A DNA stretch of 60,625 nt from JBFMFH01 sp040752275 (lineage in GTDB: Bacteria > Acidobacteriota > Vicinamibacteria > Vicinamibacterales > JAKQTR01): contig JBFMFH010000011.1 in assembly GCA_040752275.1 (NCBI GenBank), positions 1 to 60,625 of the forward strand. Direction: 5' to 3'. A model generated the notes under the pieces. It saw only the letters and a list, made by a program, of their open reading frames with translations, made no database searches and was not told the origin of the DNA. This document shows, piece by piece, positions 31,772 through 40,988 of the stretch (its first letter is position 1; every line of letters starts with the position of its first letter). The translations under genes were made by a program, and so were the position numbers.

Positions 31772-33636
31772 TCGATATGTCCGTCGTCATCGGCACGCGC
31801 AATCAGGAGGCGTCGCTCGCGCGCACGCTCGAATCATTCGCGCGGCAAACCTGGCCGGCAAACGGGTTCGAGATCGTCGTCGTGGACAGCGAGTCGCTCG
31901 ACGGCACGCCCGGCGTGTGCACGGCCGAGCGTTACCCCTTCACTATCCGGTACATCCGCCGGTTCGACGAGGGGAAGTCGAAGGCCAGAAACGTCGGGAT
32001 CGCGGCCGCCACAGGGCCGTTCGTCCTTCTGACCGACTCGGATGTGACGGCCCATCCGGCGCTCGTCGAGCGGCACGTGGCCGCCCAGCGTGACTTCCCG
32101 GGATCGGTCGTCGTCGGACAGCAGTTCATGGTCGACTCGCCTGACGCAGAGCGTCTGGGCGCGCGGCCGTGTCTGAATCCCACGTGGCGGCGAGGTCGCC
32201 GGCTGACGTGGCGGCAGTTCGTGACGGGGAACGCCTCACTGAGCCGGCGCCGCCTGGAAGAGGTTGGCGGCTTCGATGAGTGTTTCACCGGGTACGGTTA
32301 CGAGGACTACGAACTCGGCTACCGGCTGGCGGCGCGAGGCACGGCAATCGTGTTCGAACCAGGTGCCGTCAACTTCCACTATCACCCCGTCGCGCTGGGC
32401 GATGATCTCGTTCGCCGGGAACAGGCCGGGCGCGCCGCGGTGCTGTTCGCGAGGCGCCACCCTGCGGTTCGCCTGCGTCTGCACCTCGGACTGACGCCTT
32501 GGAATCGTGGATTGTACCGATGGTTCCCTCCCCCGACACTGGGACAGCTTCTGCTCCGCCTCTCGACTCGCGACTCGGCCATCGGGCGGACAGCGAGGCA
32601 TCTCCTGCTGGAATCAGCGTTCCACCGCGGTGCGATGCGCGCGATGAACGGGTACGAGCACGCATGCGCCCGGCGCGATCGGAGTGTCACCGTCACGTGG
32701 TGGGCCGCGCCAGCTTGGGCGCCGATCCTCCAGAACCACCCGTTCATCCAGCGTGTGTGGGCGCCAAGCCCGTCGGCTCCAGCTTGGGCGCTGCTGGGCG
32801 AGATGCGCGCGTCCGGCTTCGATGCGGCGATTCTACCCTGGACCACCGGCCGGCAGGTCCTGTTGACCGCGATGGCCGGCATTCCCAGGCGCATCGGTCA
32901 GGCCGGTCGGCTGGCGTACAGTTGGCTCCTCACCGACAGCGTGCGCGTTCGATCGGCCCTCGGAGATTGCGCGAGCCACTGGACCGACATCCAGCTCGAC
33001 TATGCCCGCGCGCTGGGCTGCCATGTCGGCTCCCTGGTTCCACGCCTTCAGGTGACCGACGCCGATGAATCGGCCGCGCGGCGGGTCCTGGGCAAATTCG
33101 GCGTCCGCCCGTGCGAGGCGTACTGTGTATTGCACGTGGGCAAGGGCCTGCCGATCGACGACGTGCCGTGGCCGTGCCAACGGTTCATCGAGATCGGGCG
33201 GGCGCTGTGGCGGCGCTACGGTTGGCACGTCATTCTGACCGGTTCGGCACAGGAGGCCCGCCGCGTCGGCGAGGTCGAGGCTGGCATCGGCGCCAGTGCC
33301 GTGAATCTGGCCGGCCGCACGTCGCTTCGCACGCTGGCCGGCATTCTCGCGAAGAGCGTGGCCTGCGTCGCCGTCGATTCCGGGCCCATGCACGTCGCGG
33401 CAGCGCTTGGCGTACGTGTCGTGGGCCTCTTCGCCATCAAGGGTGATGTCGTGGCGCGCTGGCGACCATCCGGGCCATGCGTCCGCGTGGTGGGAACGGC
33501 AGGTTGGTCGTGCGCGCGCACGTGCGTCAAGGAACGGTGCCCCGACTATGAGTGCCTGGGCCACATCGCCACGGCCGAGGTGTTGGCGGCGGTCGACGAG
33601 TTGGCCGGTCGGGCCGAGCCGCGGAGTGAGTCCTGA
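31768..33636 (+). CDS. GT2-GT9 fusion glycosyltransferase
   Basis: This 622-residue protein has two domains. Residues 1 to about 300 are a GT2 enzyme (MSVVIGTRNQEASLARTL, FVLLTDSDVTAHPALV, FVTGNASLSRRRLEEVGGFD, YGYEDYELGYRLAARG). Residues from about 306 are a GT9 heptosyltransferase (SVTVTWWAAPAWAPILQNHP, AVNLAGRTSLRTLAGIL, VAVDSGPMHVAAALGV). The GT9 part lacks the first 30 or so residues present in the intact paralogue at 36672-37718, including the glycine-rich GGGLGD loop. The junction is near 32680. The C-terminus keeps a four-cysteine pattern (C-x3-C-x4-C-x4-C) shared with the paralogue. It looks like a deletion fusion; GT9 activity is doubtful. Confidence 0.85.
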   Translation: MIDMSVVIGTRNQEASLARTLESFARQTWPANGFEIVVVDSESLDGTPGVCTAERYPFTIRYIRRFDEGKSKARNVGIAAATGPFVLLTDSDVTAHPALVERHVAAQRDFPGSVVVGQQFMVDSPDAERLGARPCLNPTWRRGRRLTWRQFVTGNASLSRRRLEEVGGFDECFTGYGYEDYELGYRLAARGTAIVFEPGAVNFHYHPVALGDDLVRREQAGRAAVLFARRHPAVRLRLHLGLTPWNRGLYRWFPPPTLGQLLLRLSTRDSAIGRTARHLLLESAFHRGAMRAMNGYEHACARRDRSVTVTWWAAPAWAPILQNHPFIQRVWAPSPSAPAWALLGEMRASGFDAAILPWTTGRQVLLTAMAGIPRRIGQAGRLAYSWLLTDSVRVRSALGDCASHWTDIQLDYARALGCHVGSLVPRLQVTDADESAARRVLGKFGVRPCEAYCVLHVGKGLPIDDVPWPCQRFIEIGRALWRRYGWHVILTGSAQEARRVGEVEAGIGASAVNLAGRTSLRTLAGILAKSVACVAVDSGPMHVAAALGVRVVGLFAIKGDVVARWRPSGPCVRVVGTAGWSCARTCVKERCPDYECLGHIATAEVLAAVDELAGRAEPRSES

Positions 33637-34559
33637 TGGCATGTCACATCAGCGTACAGCTCTGCACCTTCAACCGGCGTGAGCTGGCGCTCCAATGCGT
33701 GAACGCGCTGGGCCGCGTGCACTTTCCGCCGGATGCCTGCGAGATCGTGGTCGTTGACGACGGGAGCACGGATCACACGGCGGACGCGCTCGAAGCGGCG
33801 CAGATGCCGATGGCGCTCCAAGTGGTGCGGCAACCACATCGCGGCCTGGCGGCCGCCCGCAACACGGGCATCCGCGCGGCGAGGGGCGAAGTTGTCCTGT
33901 TCATTGATGACGACACGATATCCGACGCGAATCTGCTGGCGGAGCATTGGCGGCTGCATCAGCGGCACGGGCGGTTGGTCGTGATGGGCTGGGTCCGCCA
34001 CGGGTCGGGCGCGGCGTTGGGACCGCGGTTGCCGCGCCTGGCCGATCTCTCGACGTCGTTCTTCTGGACGAGCAACGTGTCGGTTCGCCGGGCGGACCTG
34101 TTTGCCGCTGGGCTGTTCGACGAGGATTTCACCGAGTACGGCTGGGAGGATCTCGAGTTGGGCGACCGCCTGCGCGCGCTGGGGTTGAAGCGGCGCCGGT
34201 CGTGGCGGGCGGTTGTCGAGCACGTGAAGCCGTCGCGTCGGGCTAGCGACATGCCGCGCATCATCGCGCAAGCCGAGGCAAGCGGGCGCAGCGCCGTCAT
34301 CTACCTCACCAAGCGGCCAGGATTGCGAACGAGGCTCACGACGGGCTTGACACCCGCGCGGCGGCTCGTGTGGCGCATGCTTGACGGAGCGGAGCCTTGG
34401 CTGCATCGCGCCATCGATCCCGACCGCGATCGGATGCTCGGCCCGTCCGAGCGAATCGCCGCATACCTGGTCGGGGGCATTCACTACCACCGCGCGGCGA
34501 GGGCGGCCATGGGTGGCCGATCCGCCACGCGCGACGCGAAGGCGGGGTCGACGAGGTAA
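33636..34559 (+). CDS. Family 2 glycosyltransferase
   Basis: This 307-residue GT2 enzyme has ISVQLCTFNRRELALQCVNA, IVVVDDGSTDHTADAL, VVLFIDDDTISDANLL (DDD) and WTSNVSVRRADLFAAGLFDE with YGWEDLELGDRLRALG. It is a relative of the two preceding GT2 domains. Its ATG overlaps the previous stop (TGATG). It is the last gene of the plus operon and faces repeat copy C and the convergent ABC transporter. Confidence 0.87.
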   Translation: MACHISVQLCTFNRRELALQCVNALGRVHFPPDACEIVVVDDGSTDHTADALEAAQMPMALQVVRQPHRGLAAARNTGIRAARGEVVLFIDDDTISDANLLAEHWRLHQRHGRLVVMGWVRHGSGAALGPRLPRLADLSTSFFWTSNVSVRRADLFAAGLFDEDFTEYGWEDLELGDRLRALGLKRRRSWRAVVEHVKPSRRASDMPRIIAQAEASGRSAVIYLTKRPGLRTRLTTGLTPARRLVWRMLDGAEPWLHRAIDPDRDRMLGPSERIAAYLVGGIHYHRAARAAMGGRSATRDAKAGSTR

Positions 34560-34723
34560 GCGGCAACGGCTGGGATGAACGCTGCCAGGACCGGGTGGAC
34601 TCCGACGGCGGCAACAAGGCCGGCAATCAGCACGATGGCGGCAACTTCGCCCGTGGCGGACCGGGTGCGGGCCCGGTTGGCACGAACCGCCCGAACGACG
34701 CGCCGCCATATCCTCACGGACAT
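34484..34723 (-). CDS. Possible small membrane protein
   Basis: This 79-residue frame has a basic N-terminus (MSVRIWRRVVRAVRANRART) and two hydrophobic stretches (VAAIVLIAGLVAAVGV and LAAFIPAVAAYLV). It overlaps the convergent GT2 gene by 76 bases and has no visible ribosome-binding site. It may be real, a fragment of a larger membrane protein, or chance coding. Confidence 0.25.
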   Translation of the reverse strand: MSVRIWRRVVRAVRANRARTRSATGEVAAIVLIAGLVAAVGVHPVLAAFIPAVAAYLVDPAFASRVADRPPMAALAARW

Positions 34724-34745
34724 CCCGGGTCGCGTGGGCCCTGCG

Positions 34746-34833
34746 CCAGACGTCTTGAAGGCCCGAATCTCATGCAAATGAGTCGAGTTTCCGTCCCCGG
34801 CCTTCAAGACGTCTTCAGGCGCAGCCTCGCTAG
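34746..34833. repeat. Composite hairpin repeat, copy C (internally deleted)
   Basis: The perfect 16-bp stem AGACGTCTTGAAGGCC (34748-34763; complement 34799-34814) and the inner hairpin CTCAT-GCAA-ATGAG are intact, the latter with a GNRA-type loop. The central and right hairpins of copies A and B are missing, and the left part joins straight to the terminal AGGCGCAGCCTCGCTAG. On the complement the element encodes the last residues (about ARLRLKTS) and TGA stop of the ABC transporter. It lies between convergent genes. Confidence 0.9.
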
Positions 34834-36675
34834 GAACTGTGCATCGTGGAGGCGCCGGTAGAGCGCACAGCGCCCGAGCAGTTCGTCGTGCGTCCCAAGT
34901 TCGACCGCCCGCCCCTCGTCCAGCACGAGGATCCGTTCGGCCCGAAGGACGGTGCTCAGCCGGTGTGCGATGACGAACGTGGTTCTGCCGGCGATGACAC
35001 GGTCGACCGCTTCCTGGACCAGCCGCTCGGTGACCGAATCGAGGGCGCTGGTGGCTTCGTCGAGGATCAGGATGCGTGGATCGCGAACGAGCGCCCGCGC
35101 AATGGCAATTCGCTGGCGCTGGCCGGCCGACAGCGACGCTCCTCGTTCCCCGAGGGTGGTGTCCCACCCAGACGGGAGCCGCTCGATGAACTCCAGTGCG
35201 TTCGCAGCCTCCGCTGCCGCGCGAACGTCTGCGTCGGTCGCCGCGGGTCGGCCGTAGCGGATGTTCTCGGTAACGGTGTGGTTGAACAGGATGGCATCCT
35301 GCGAGACCAGGCCTATCTGCGACCGGAGCGATGCCAGCGTCAAACCCCTGAGATCGACGCCATCCAGCAGGACTCGCCCGCTGGTTGGGTCAAACAGGCG
35401 CGGCACGAGGTTCACGAACGTCGTCTTGCCCGCACCGCTCGGGCCGACGACGGCCAGCGTCGTTCCCGGCGCGACGTCGAGATCGATGTCGTGCAGCACG
35501 TCTTCGCCGCCTGGGTAGCGGTACGAGACGCGGACGAACGTCACCCGGCCTCGACTGCCGTCGAGGACGACGGCCCCTGGAGCATCGGATACGGTTGACG
35601 TGCTGTCAAGGAGGTCGAGCAGCCGTGAGGCCGAGCCGGCAATGTGCTGCCGCCACTGGCCGACGCGCGCGAGGCGGCTCAGGTGGGTCGTCGCGCTCGG
35701 CGCCACGGCAAAGAACAGAATGAAGTGCTCACGGCTCATGGAGCCGCTGAGCACGCTGATCCCGCCGAGCACGAGACCCACCAGCATCCCCACGGCCACG
35801 ACGAACTCGCTGGCTGGGCTCATCAACTCCGCCAAGCTGGCGGAGCGCAAGGCCTCGCGGAAATACGCCCGGTCGAGCCCCCGCATCGTCGACAGTTCGT
35901 CTCGTTCCCGCCCGAACACCTGAATCATCCGCACGGCGGAGAGTCGCTCCGCGATGTGGGCATTCAGGTCGGCGAGCCTGTCCTGTCTGGCAATCGCCAG
36001 TCTGCGGACGAGATTGCCGGACCACGAGATGAACAAGGCGACCAGTGGTGCCACACACAGTGTCGCGAGCGTCAGCTTCCAGTTGAGCCAAAGCAGGACC
36101 ACCAGCGCAATCGCGATGGTGAGCGGTGCCTGCACGATCTCGGTCAAAGGCGGCCCGAGGCCTTCCTGGAGGAGGAACACGTCACCCGTCAGCCGCGACA
36201 GCAGGCGGCCAGTCCGTGTCCGATCGAAGAAGTCGGCCGACTGGCCAAGGAGATGTTCGAAGACACGGGCACGCAAGTCTCGCACGAGCTTGAAGCTGAA
36301 GTTGTGCGACAGAAACAGGCGGCCCGCGACACAGGACGACTTGAACAGCATGACCGCCACGCCGGCAGCCGCGAGAACCGCCAGCATGGACCCGCGGCTG
36401 GCAGTCCCGCTCAGCGCGGCGGCAAGGCGGCTGATGTCCAGGCCGAAGACGGATATCGCATATCGCTGGGTGCCGAGCACTTCAGGTCCGACAACGGATA
36501 CGAGAAGGGAAGCGAACAGGACCGGGAGGACGAGCGTTTCGATGACCGCGTTCGTCGCCAGCAGCGCGAGTGCCAGCCAGAGATCGCGCTGGTGCGGTCG
36601 CGCGAAGGTGCTCAGCCGACTCAGGATCTGTCGCGTCGTACGCGGAGCAGCGCCTGCGCTCAAGAGGGTGCTCAT
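34804..36675 (-). CDS. MsbA-like ABC transporter, fused permease-ATPase
   Basis: This 623-residue half transporter has six TM helices (about residues 30-330) and a C-terminal ATPase. Walker A is GPSGAGKT (near residue 408), the Q-loop is QIGLVSQDAILFNHT, Walker B is RILILDEATSALD, and the H-loop is IAHRLS. The signature is LSAGQRQR rather than LSGGQ. In the LPS setting it probably flips lipid A-core (MsbA role); an export role for another lipid-linked glycan is possible. The start ATG 36675 overlaps the previous stop (ATGA). The last residues and stop come from repeat copy C. Confidence 0.9.
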   Translation of the reverse strand: MSTLLSAGAAPRTTRQILSRLSTFARPHQRDLWLALALLATNAVIETLVLPVLFASLLVSVVGPEVLGTQRYAISVFGLDISRLAAALSGTASRGSMLAVLAAAGVAVMLFKSSCVAGRLFLSHNFSFKLVRDLRARVFEHLLGQSADFFDRTRTGRLLSRLTGDVFLLQEGLGPPLTEIVQAPLTIAIALVVLLWLNWKLTLATLCVAPLVALFISWSGNLVRRLAIARQDRLADLNAHIAERLSAVRMIQVFGRERDELSTMRGLDRAYFREALRSASLAELMSPASEFVVAVGMLVGLVLGGISVLSGSMSREHFILFFAVAPSATTHLSRLARVGQWRQHIAGSASRLLDLLDSTSTVSDAPGAVVLDGSRGRVTFVRVSYRYPGGEDVLHDIDLDVAPGTTLAVVGPSGAGKTTFVNLVPRLFDPTSGRVLLDGVDLRGLTLASLRSQIGLVSQDAILFNHTVTENIRYGRPAATDADVRAAAEAANALEFIERLPSGWDTTLGERGASLSAGQRQRIAIARALVRDPRILILDEATSALDSVTERLVQEAVDRVIAGRTTFVIAHRLSTVLRAERILVLDEGRAVELGTHDELLGRCALYRRLHDAQFLARLRLKTS

Positions 36676-37718
36676 CCGTGAAGTCCCCGGCGTTCCCAAA
36701 GTTCGCGGGCCGCAAGGACGGCAGCCCTGACGTCGATAGCGTTGTGGCACTGGAAGTCGGGGCAGGTCTCCTTCGCGCAGTGCCGGGGACACTGCCACGC
36801 CCCGGTTCGTACCACACGGTATGTGACGCCGTAGGGGTGCCACCGGTCCGGAGGGTAGCACGCCATGGGGAACAGGGCCACGACAGGGACGCCAAGCGCG
36901 GCCGCGAGGTGCGCCGGGCCGGTATCGAGGCTGACACAGAGGCGCGCGCGGGCGATGACGGCACACACTTGCCGCAGCGACGTGCGGCCTGCCAGGTTGA
37001 CGGCGCCATCACCGATGTCCGCCGCGACGCGCGCGACCATCTCCCGCTCGCCGGCGGTACCGGTCAACACGATGCGACACGCGAGATCCCGGCGCAAGTG
37101 GCGGCCGATTTCTGCAAACCGCTCTGTCGGCCAGATCCGGCTGCGGATGTCCATGCCTCGACCCACGTGGAGGACCAGGTAGGCCTCGCCCGCCTGCACG
37201 CCGTGCCGCTCCAGAAGAGCCGCAGCATCGGCATGCTCCACCGGCGACACGGTGACGTGTGGCGCGAGTCCCGAAATGTCGCAGCCCAGGGCACGTGCGA
37301 ATTCCAGCTGCATCTCCACGAAGTGCGTGCGCGTGTCACCGAGCGCCGCACCATCGTGCACGCGATCGGTAAAGAGGAACTCGTACTGCATGCGCCCACC
37401 CGGCCCCACGCGCCGCGGGACGTCCGCCAGGGCCATGAGCCATGCCTGTCGCGTGTTCGTCCACGGCATCACCACGGCATCGTAGCTGGCCGCTCGCACC
37501 TGGCTATAGAGATCTCGCCAGCGTCCCTCTGGACTGGCGGTCCAGACACGGTGGACGCACGGACTGCCCTGAAGCAACGGCGCATGCGCCGGACTCACCC
37601 ACCACGTGATGTCGCCGCCCGGGAACCGCCGCCGCAGCGCCGCGGCGATTGGCGTGCACAACAGCACGTCACCAAGGCCGCCGCCGGTATGCGTCACGAG
37701 GATGCGGCGCATCAACAT
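36672..37718 (-). CDS. Family 9 glycosyltransferase (heptosyltransferase-like)
   Basis: This 348-residue GT9 enzyme begins MLMRRILVTHTGGGLGDVLL (glycine loop) and has AVNLAGRTSLRQVCAVIARA and SLDTGPAHLAAALGVPVVAL, the ADP-heptose-binding C-domain. The C-terminal GAWQCPRHCAKETCPDFQC motif is shared with the GT9 part of the fusion at 31768. ATG 37718 has GGAA 5 bases upstream; ATG 37712 is an alternative. It probably adds heptose to the inner core. It sits between another GT9 gene and the ABC transporter. Confidence 0.9.
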   Translation of the reverse strand: MLMRRILVTHTGGGLGDVLLCTPIAAALRRRFPGGDITWWVSPAHAPLLQGSPCVHRVWTASPEGRWRDLYSQVRAASYDAVVMPWTNTRQAWLMALADVPRRVGPGGRMQYEFLFTDRVHDGAALGDTRTHFVEMQLEFARALGCDISGLAPHVTVSPVEHADAAALLERHGVQAGEAYLVLHVGRGMDIRSRIWPTERFAEIGRHLRRDLACRIVLTGTAGEREMVARVAADIGDGAVNLAGRTSLRQVCAVIARARLCVSLDTGPAHLAAALGVPVVALFPMACYPPDRWHPYGVTYRVVRTGAWQCPRHCAKETCPDFQCHNAIDVRAAVLAARELWERRGLHG

Positions 37719-37729
37719 CGCTTCCGTGA

Positions 37730-38851
37730 TCAGGGCGCTCGCCCCAGTCGCCCGTCGTCGTGCTTCTTGGGCTGTGCTGCGTTCAGCGCCAGCAGCTCGC
37801 CCACCGCTTGGATGATGGCCGGCAGCGTGTCTCTTGCGGCTCCGGCCATGAGAATCCGGTGGGGGACCCGCCACGGCGCAAACTGCCTGGAGTTGATCGC
37901 GAACCCCTTGGGGGCATACACGGCCACGACCGGGCGCTTGAGGGCGGAGGCCAGGTGCAGCGACCCCGTGTCCCGCGAAACGACCACGGCGCAGCGTGAC
38001 ACGATAGCGGCCCACCGGGGGAAGTCCACGGCCAGCACCCTCACCCGGCCGTCGCCGCCAGGCCAGCGCGCAGCCTCGTTGACTTCTCCTCTCGCGCGCT
38101 CGAAACCAGGCAGCCCGCAAAGATCTTCTGCGATGATCCCGTCCGACGGGCCGTGGGTGACAAGGACGGCGCCGTCGGCGCGGATGGACGCCAGCGCGGC
38201 GAGCATGGTCCCGACGTGCTCGATCGTCCAGTTCTGGTCGCGCCACTTCTCCGAGAGATGCACGCCGATGAGTGGCTCGTCCGGCAGACCCCCGCGGCTC
38301 ACGATATCGTCAGCCCAGCAGGCTGCGTCCGGCGGCATCGGAACTTCCAATTCCCCGTCACCCCAACGCAGGCCCGCGGCCTCGACGACCATCCGCGTCA
38401 GATCGATCTCGTGGGGGACCTCAGAATGTCGCGCGGCCGCGCGCTCGAGGCGGCAAGCAGACACGCAGGTCAGCAACACTGGCGCGAGGACCCGCTCAAG
38501 AAGGCGACGTGCATACACAATTCCCACGCGAATCGGGGCGCCCGTCATTCGAGCCACCGCGTACGCCTCGATGGCGGGATGAAGCACCAGACACAGATCG
38601 AATCGGCGACGGCGAAGGGCGGCTGCGACGGCCAATTGCCGGCGCAACGGCCAGCACGTGTCAAAGATCTCGATGTTGTCCGGAACGTCCCACCCCCGAA
38701 GTACCGGCGCGTTGTACGGGGACGCGAGCACGGTCAGATGGGCGCCGGGTATCGACTCGCGGATGGACCTGATGGCCGGCATCGACAAGAGGAGATCCCC
38801 AACCTTGTCGGTGCGAATGACCAGGACCCGCAAAGAACGTTCAACCACCAT
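37730..38851 (-). CDS. Family 9 glycosyltransferase (heptosyltransferase-like)
   Basis: This 373-residue GT9 enzyme has LRVLVIRTDKVGDLLLSMPA at the N-terminus, the classic heptosyltransferase RxDxxGDxxxxxP motif. Later it has IGVHLSEKWRDQNWTIEHVG and VVSRDTGSLHLASALKRPVV. It is more typical of WaaF/WaaC-type proteins than the next GT9 gene. ATG 38851 follows the upstream stop region. It is probably an LPS core heptosyltransferase. Confidence 0.9.
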   Translation of the reverse strand: MVVERSLRVLVIRTDKVGDLLLSMPAIRSIRESIPGAHLTVLASPYNAPVLRGWDVPDNIEIFDTCWPLRRQLAVAAALRRRRFDLCLVLHPAIEAYAVARMTGAPIRVGIVYARRLLERVLAPVLLTCVSACRLERAAARHSEVPHEIDLTRMVVEAAGLRWGDGELEVPMPPDAACWADDIVSRGGLPDEPLIGVHLSEKWRDQNWTIEHVGTMLAALASIRADGAVLVTHGPSDGIIAEDLCGLPGFERARGEVNEAARWPGGDGRVRVLAVDFPRWAAIVSRCAVVVSRDTGSLHLASALKRPVVAVYAPKGFAINSRQFAPWRVPHRILMAGAARDTLPAIIQAVGELLALNAAQPKKHDDGRLGRAP

Positions 38852-38900
38852 CTCAGCTGGGGAGCTGCAACCCCGGCAGATGATAGATCGAGACTCGGGT

Positions 38901-39185
38901 CTACTGATTGGATTCAGCCGTCTTTGCCGCCGTCGACGCTGCAGCTGAAGCCGCCGGGGCCGCATCCGGCTTCGCTGGCGAGGCGGGCTTGTCTTCGTTC
39001 TTCTTGCCGGCGTAGTCGGTCACATACCAGCCGGTCCCCTTGAACTGGATGGCGGGCGCCGAGAGCAGCTTCTGTACGGGGCCTCCACCGCATGCGGTAC
39101 AGGTGTGGGCGGGCGCGTCGGAGAAGCGCTGGATCAGCTCGAAGCGGTGCCCGCAGGCGCCGCATTCATACTCGTACAGTGGCAT
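38901..39185 (-). CDS. FmdB-family zinc-ribbon protein
   Basis: This 94-residue protein has an N-terminal zinc ribbon with two CxxC pairs (Cys8/Cys11 and Cys29/Cys32: MPLYEYECGACGHRFELIQR ... HTCTACGG). KLLSAPAIQFKGTGWYVTDY follows, diagnostic of FmdB/CxxC_CXXC_SSSS proteins. The C-terminal 30 residues are a disordered Lys/Ala/Pro tail. Its role is uncertain; members are called putative regulatory proteins. It lies 32 bases after the DUF885 gene. Confidence 0.93.
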   Translation of the reverse strand: MPLYEYECGACGHRFELIQRFSDAPAHTCTACGGGPVQKLLSAPAIQFKGTGWYVTDYAGKKNEDKPASPAKPDAAPAASAAASTAAKTAESNQ

Positions 39186-39217
39186 AGCGGACCTTGTTCC
39201 TGAATGGCTTCAATCCA

Positions 39218-40885
39218 TCACCCCAGCGCCGCGCCCCGCGTGTCGCGCAGCATCAGTTGCCGGTGCACGGGCAGTGGCGGCAACCCGTTGCGCAGGAACG
39301 TGTCGTGAAAGGTCTTCAACGAGCAGCCCTTGCCCTGTTCGGCCTTGTAGTCCTCGCGCAGCTTGAGCAGCATCAGCTTGCCTGCCGTATAGACGATGTA
39401 GCTCGGGTCGAAGGTCCCGCGCTCCGCCTCGCGCCGTGCACTTCCCTCTTCGAGGAAGGCCTCGTCCCTGAAGAACCGCACGCCCTGCTCCACCGACAGA
39501 TCCTCGGCATGCAGGCGGATCGCCACGATGAGCCGCGCGATGCGGATCAGGCTCTCGGCCACCTGCCCGAGGCGAATCGCCGGATCCTGCTTGCCGAATC
39601 CGGATTCGATCATCATCTGCTCGCAGTAGTGCGCCCATCCCTCCACGGTCGCCGGGGACGCCATCACCAGTGACTTGCGCGCCTTCGACTCGATGCCGCG
39701 CAGATGCTGGAAGTGGAGGAAGTGCCCGGGGTAGACCTCGTGCATCGAGATCGACCAGAGCAGTGGGATGTTCACGTCGCGCAGATGTTCCTGCTTCCGC
39801 TCGGCCGGCCAGGCCGGGTCGACATCGGTCAGGTAGTAGTACGCTCGCGTCGCCTTCGTCTCGAACGGCCCAGGCGTCCACATGCTGGCGAACGTCCAGC
39901 GATAGAACTCCGGCGTGGGGCCCACGACCACGGTCTCGCCGGCGGGCAGGGAGACCAGGTCTCGGCGCTGCAGGAACCGGGCGAGCTCGCCGACCTGCGT
40001 GCGGGCCGTCGCCGCGACACCGTCCACCGCGATGTCGCGTTCCTTGATCCGGCGCCAGACCTCCACCGGGTCGCCCGGCTCCACCTTCGCCGCCGCCGAG
40101 CGGAACTCCTCCTGGGTCGCGCCCAGCTCCCGAAGGCCGATGTCGAGCAGCCGGTCGAGCGGCACGTCGATCCCGTCCTCGAGGCGGAGCTTCGTGGCGA
40201 GCTGCTCGGCGCCAAGCCGGAATGATGCGCGTGCGCGAGGACCGAGATCCTCTTCGACGTACTGGAGGTAGCCCTTGATGGCCTCGATCGCCTCGGCCTG
40301 GGCATCGGCCAAATCCCCGAGGAGCCCGAGATCGTCGACGTCGGCGAACGCCCGCGGCAGGTCCGTTTCCACGAAACGCAGGACTCCTCGCAGCGTCTCC
40401 AGACTCGTCTTCACGAAAATCCCGGGGGCTTCCTTGATGTTGTCGCGGGCGGCGTGAAGGAAGCGCGGCGCCTGGCGCAGCTTCGACAGCACCCGCCGCG
40501 CCCGTTGTTCGGCGGGGGCGTACTCGAACAGCGCTTGTGCGGCAAGGCTCGCTCCGAAGAGTTCGCCGTAGACTTGTGGGTTGCGCTCCCACGAGCGAAT
40601 CCGTTCCAGCTCGTGCAGCCGTCCCTGAAGGTGAGCGGCGACCCAGGGCCGTTCGATCCGCTCGACCGCCGTCAGCGACTCGGCATTGATCGTCGCCAAT
40701 CGCCGCGCCAGGGACGCCAGCGTCTGGATGTGAGCGTCGATGCCGCTCCGGCTCAGATCCTCCAGGTGGTCATCGTACGTGTGGATGCCGTCAAAGGTCG
40801 CCGCCGTCGGGTTCAGCTCGTGGAGCGTCGCCAGGCAATCGTCCAGGAAGTGATGCAGTGGTTCCGAACTCATCATGTGGCGCAT
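39218..40885 (-). CDS. DUF885-family metallopeptidase-like protein
   Basis: This 555-residue protein is all-helical with the DUF885 active-site motif HEVYPGH (near residue 382, in SISMHEVYPGHFLHFQHLRG) and a downstream EGWAHYCEQMM helix providing the third metal ligand. This is similar to M32-like and other gluzincin carboxypeptidases. No signal peptide is seen, so it is likely cytoplasmic. ATG 40885 is used; ATG 40876 or 40873 are close alternatives. It starts the minus operon leading to the GT9 genes and is divergent from rsmI. Confidence 0.9.
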   Translation of the reverse strand: MRHMMSSEPLHHFLDDCLATLHELNPTAATFDGIHTYDDHLEDLSRSGIDAHIQTLASLARRLATINAESLTAVERIERPWVAAHLQGRLHELERIRSWERNPQVYGELFGASLAAQALFEYAPAEQRARRVLSKLRQAPRFLHAARDNIKEAPGIFVKTSLETLRGVLRFVETDLPRAFADVDDLGLLGDLADAQAEAIEAIKGYLQYVEEDLGPRARASFRLGAEQLATKLRLEDGIDVPLDRLLDIGLRELGATQEEFRSAAAKVEPGDPVEVWRRIKERDIAVDGVAATARTQVGELARFLQRRDLVSLPAGETVVVGPTPEFYRWTFASMWTPGPFETKATRAYYYLTDVDPAWPAERKQEHLRDVNIPLLWSISMHEVYPGHFLHFQHLRGIESKARKSLVMASPATVEGWAHYCEQMMIESGFGKQDPAIRLGQVAESLIRIARLIVAIRLHAEDLSVEQGVRFFRDEAFLEEGSARREAERGTFDPSYIVYTAGKLMLLKLREDYKAEQGKGCSLKTFHDTFLRNGLPPLPVHRQLMLRDTRGAALG

Positions 40886-40988
40886 TCAGTCGGTCGGGCC
40901 CGGCGCCGCCAGCCCCTCCCGTCGAGTCAATCCGTGTCAACACCCGGAAACCGCCGGACCTGTAATGGTACAATAACCCGGCCCGACG

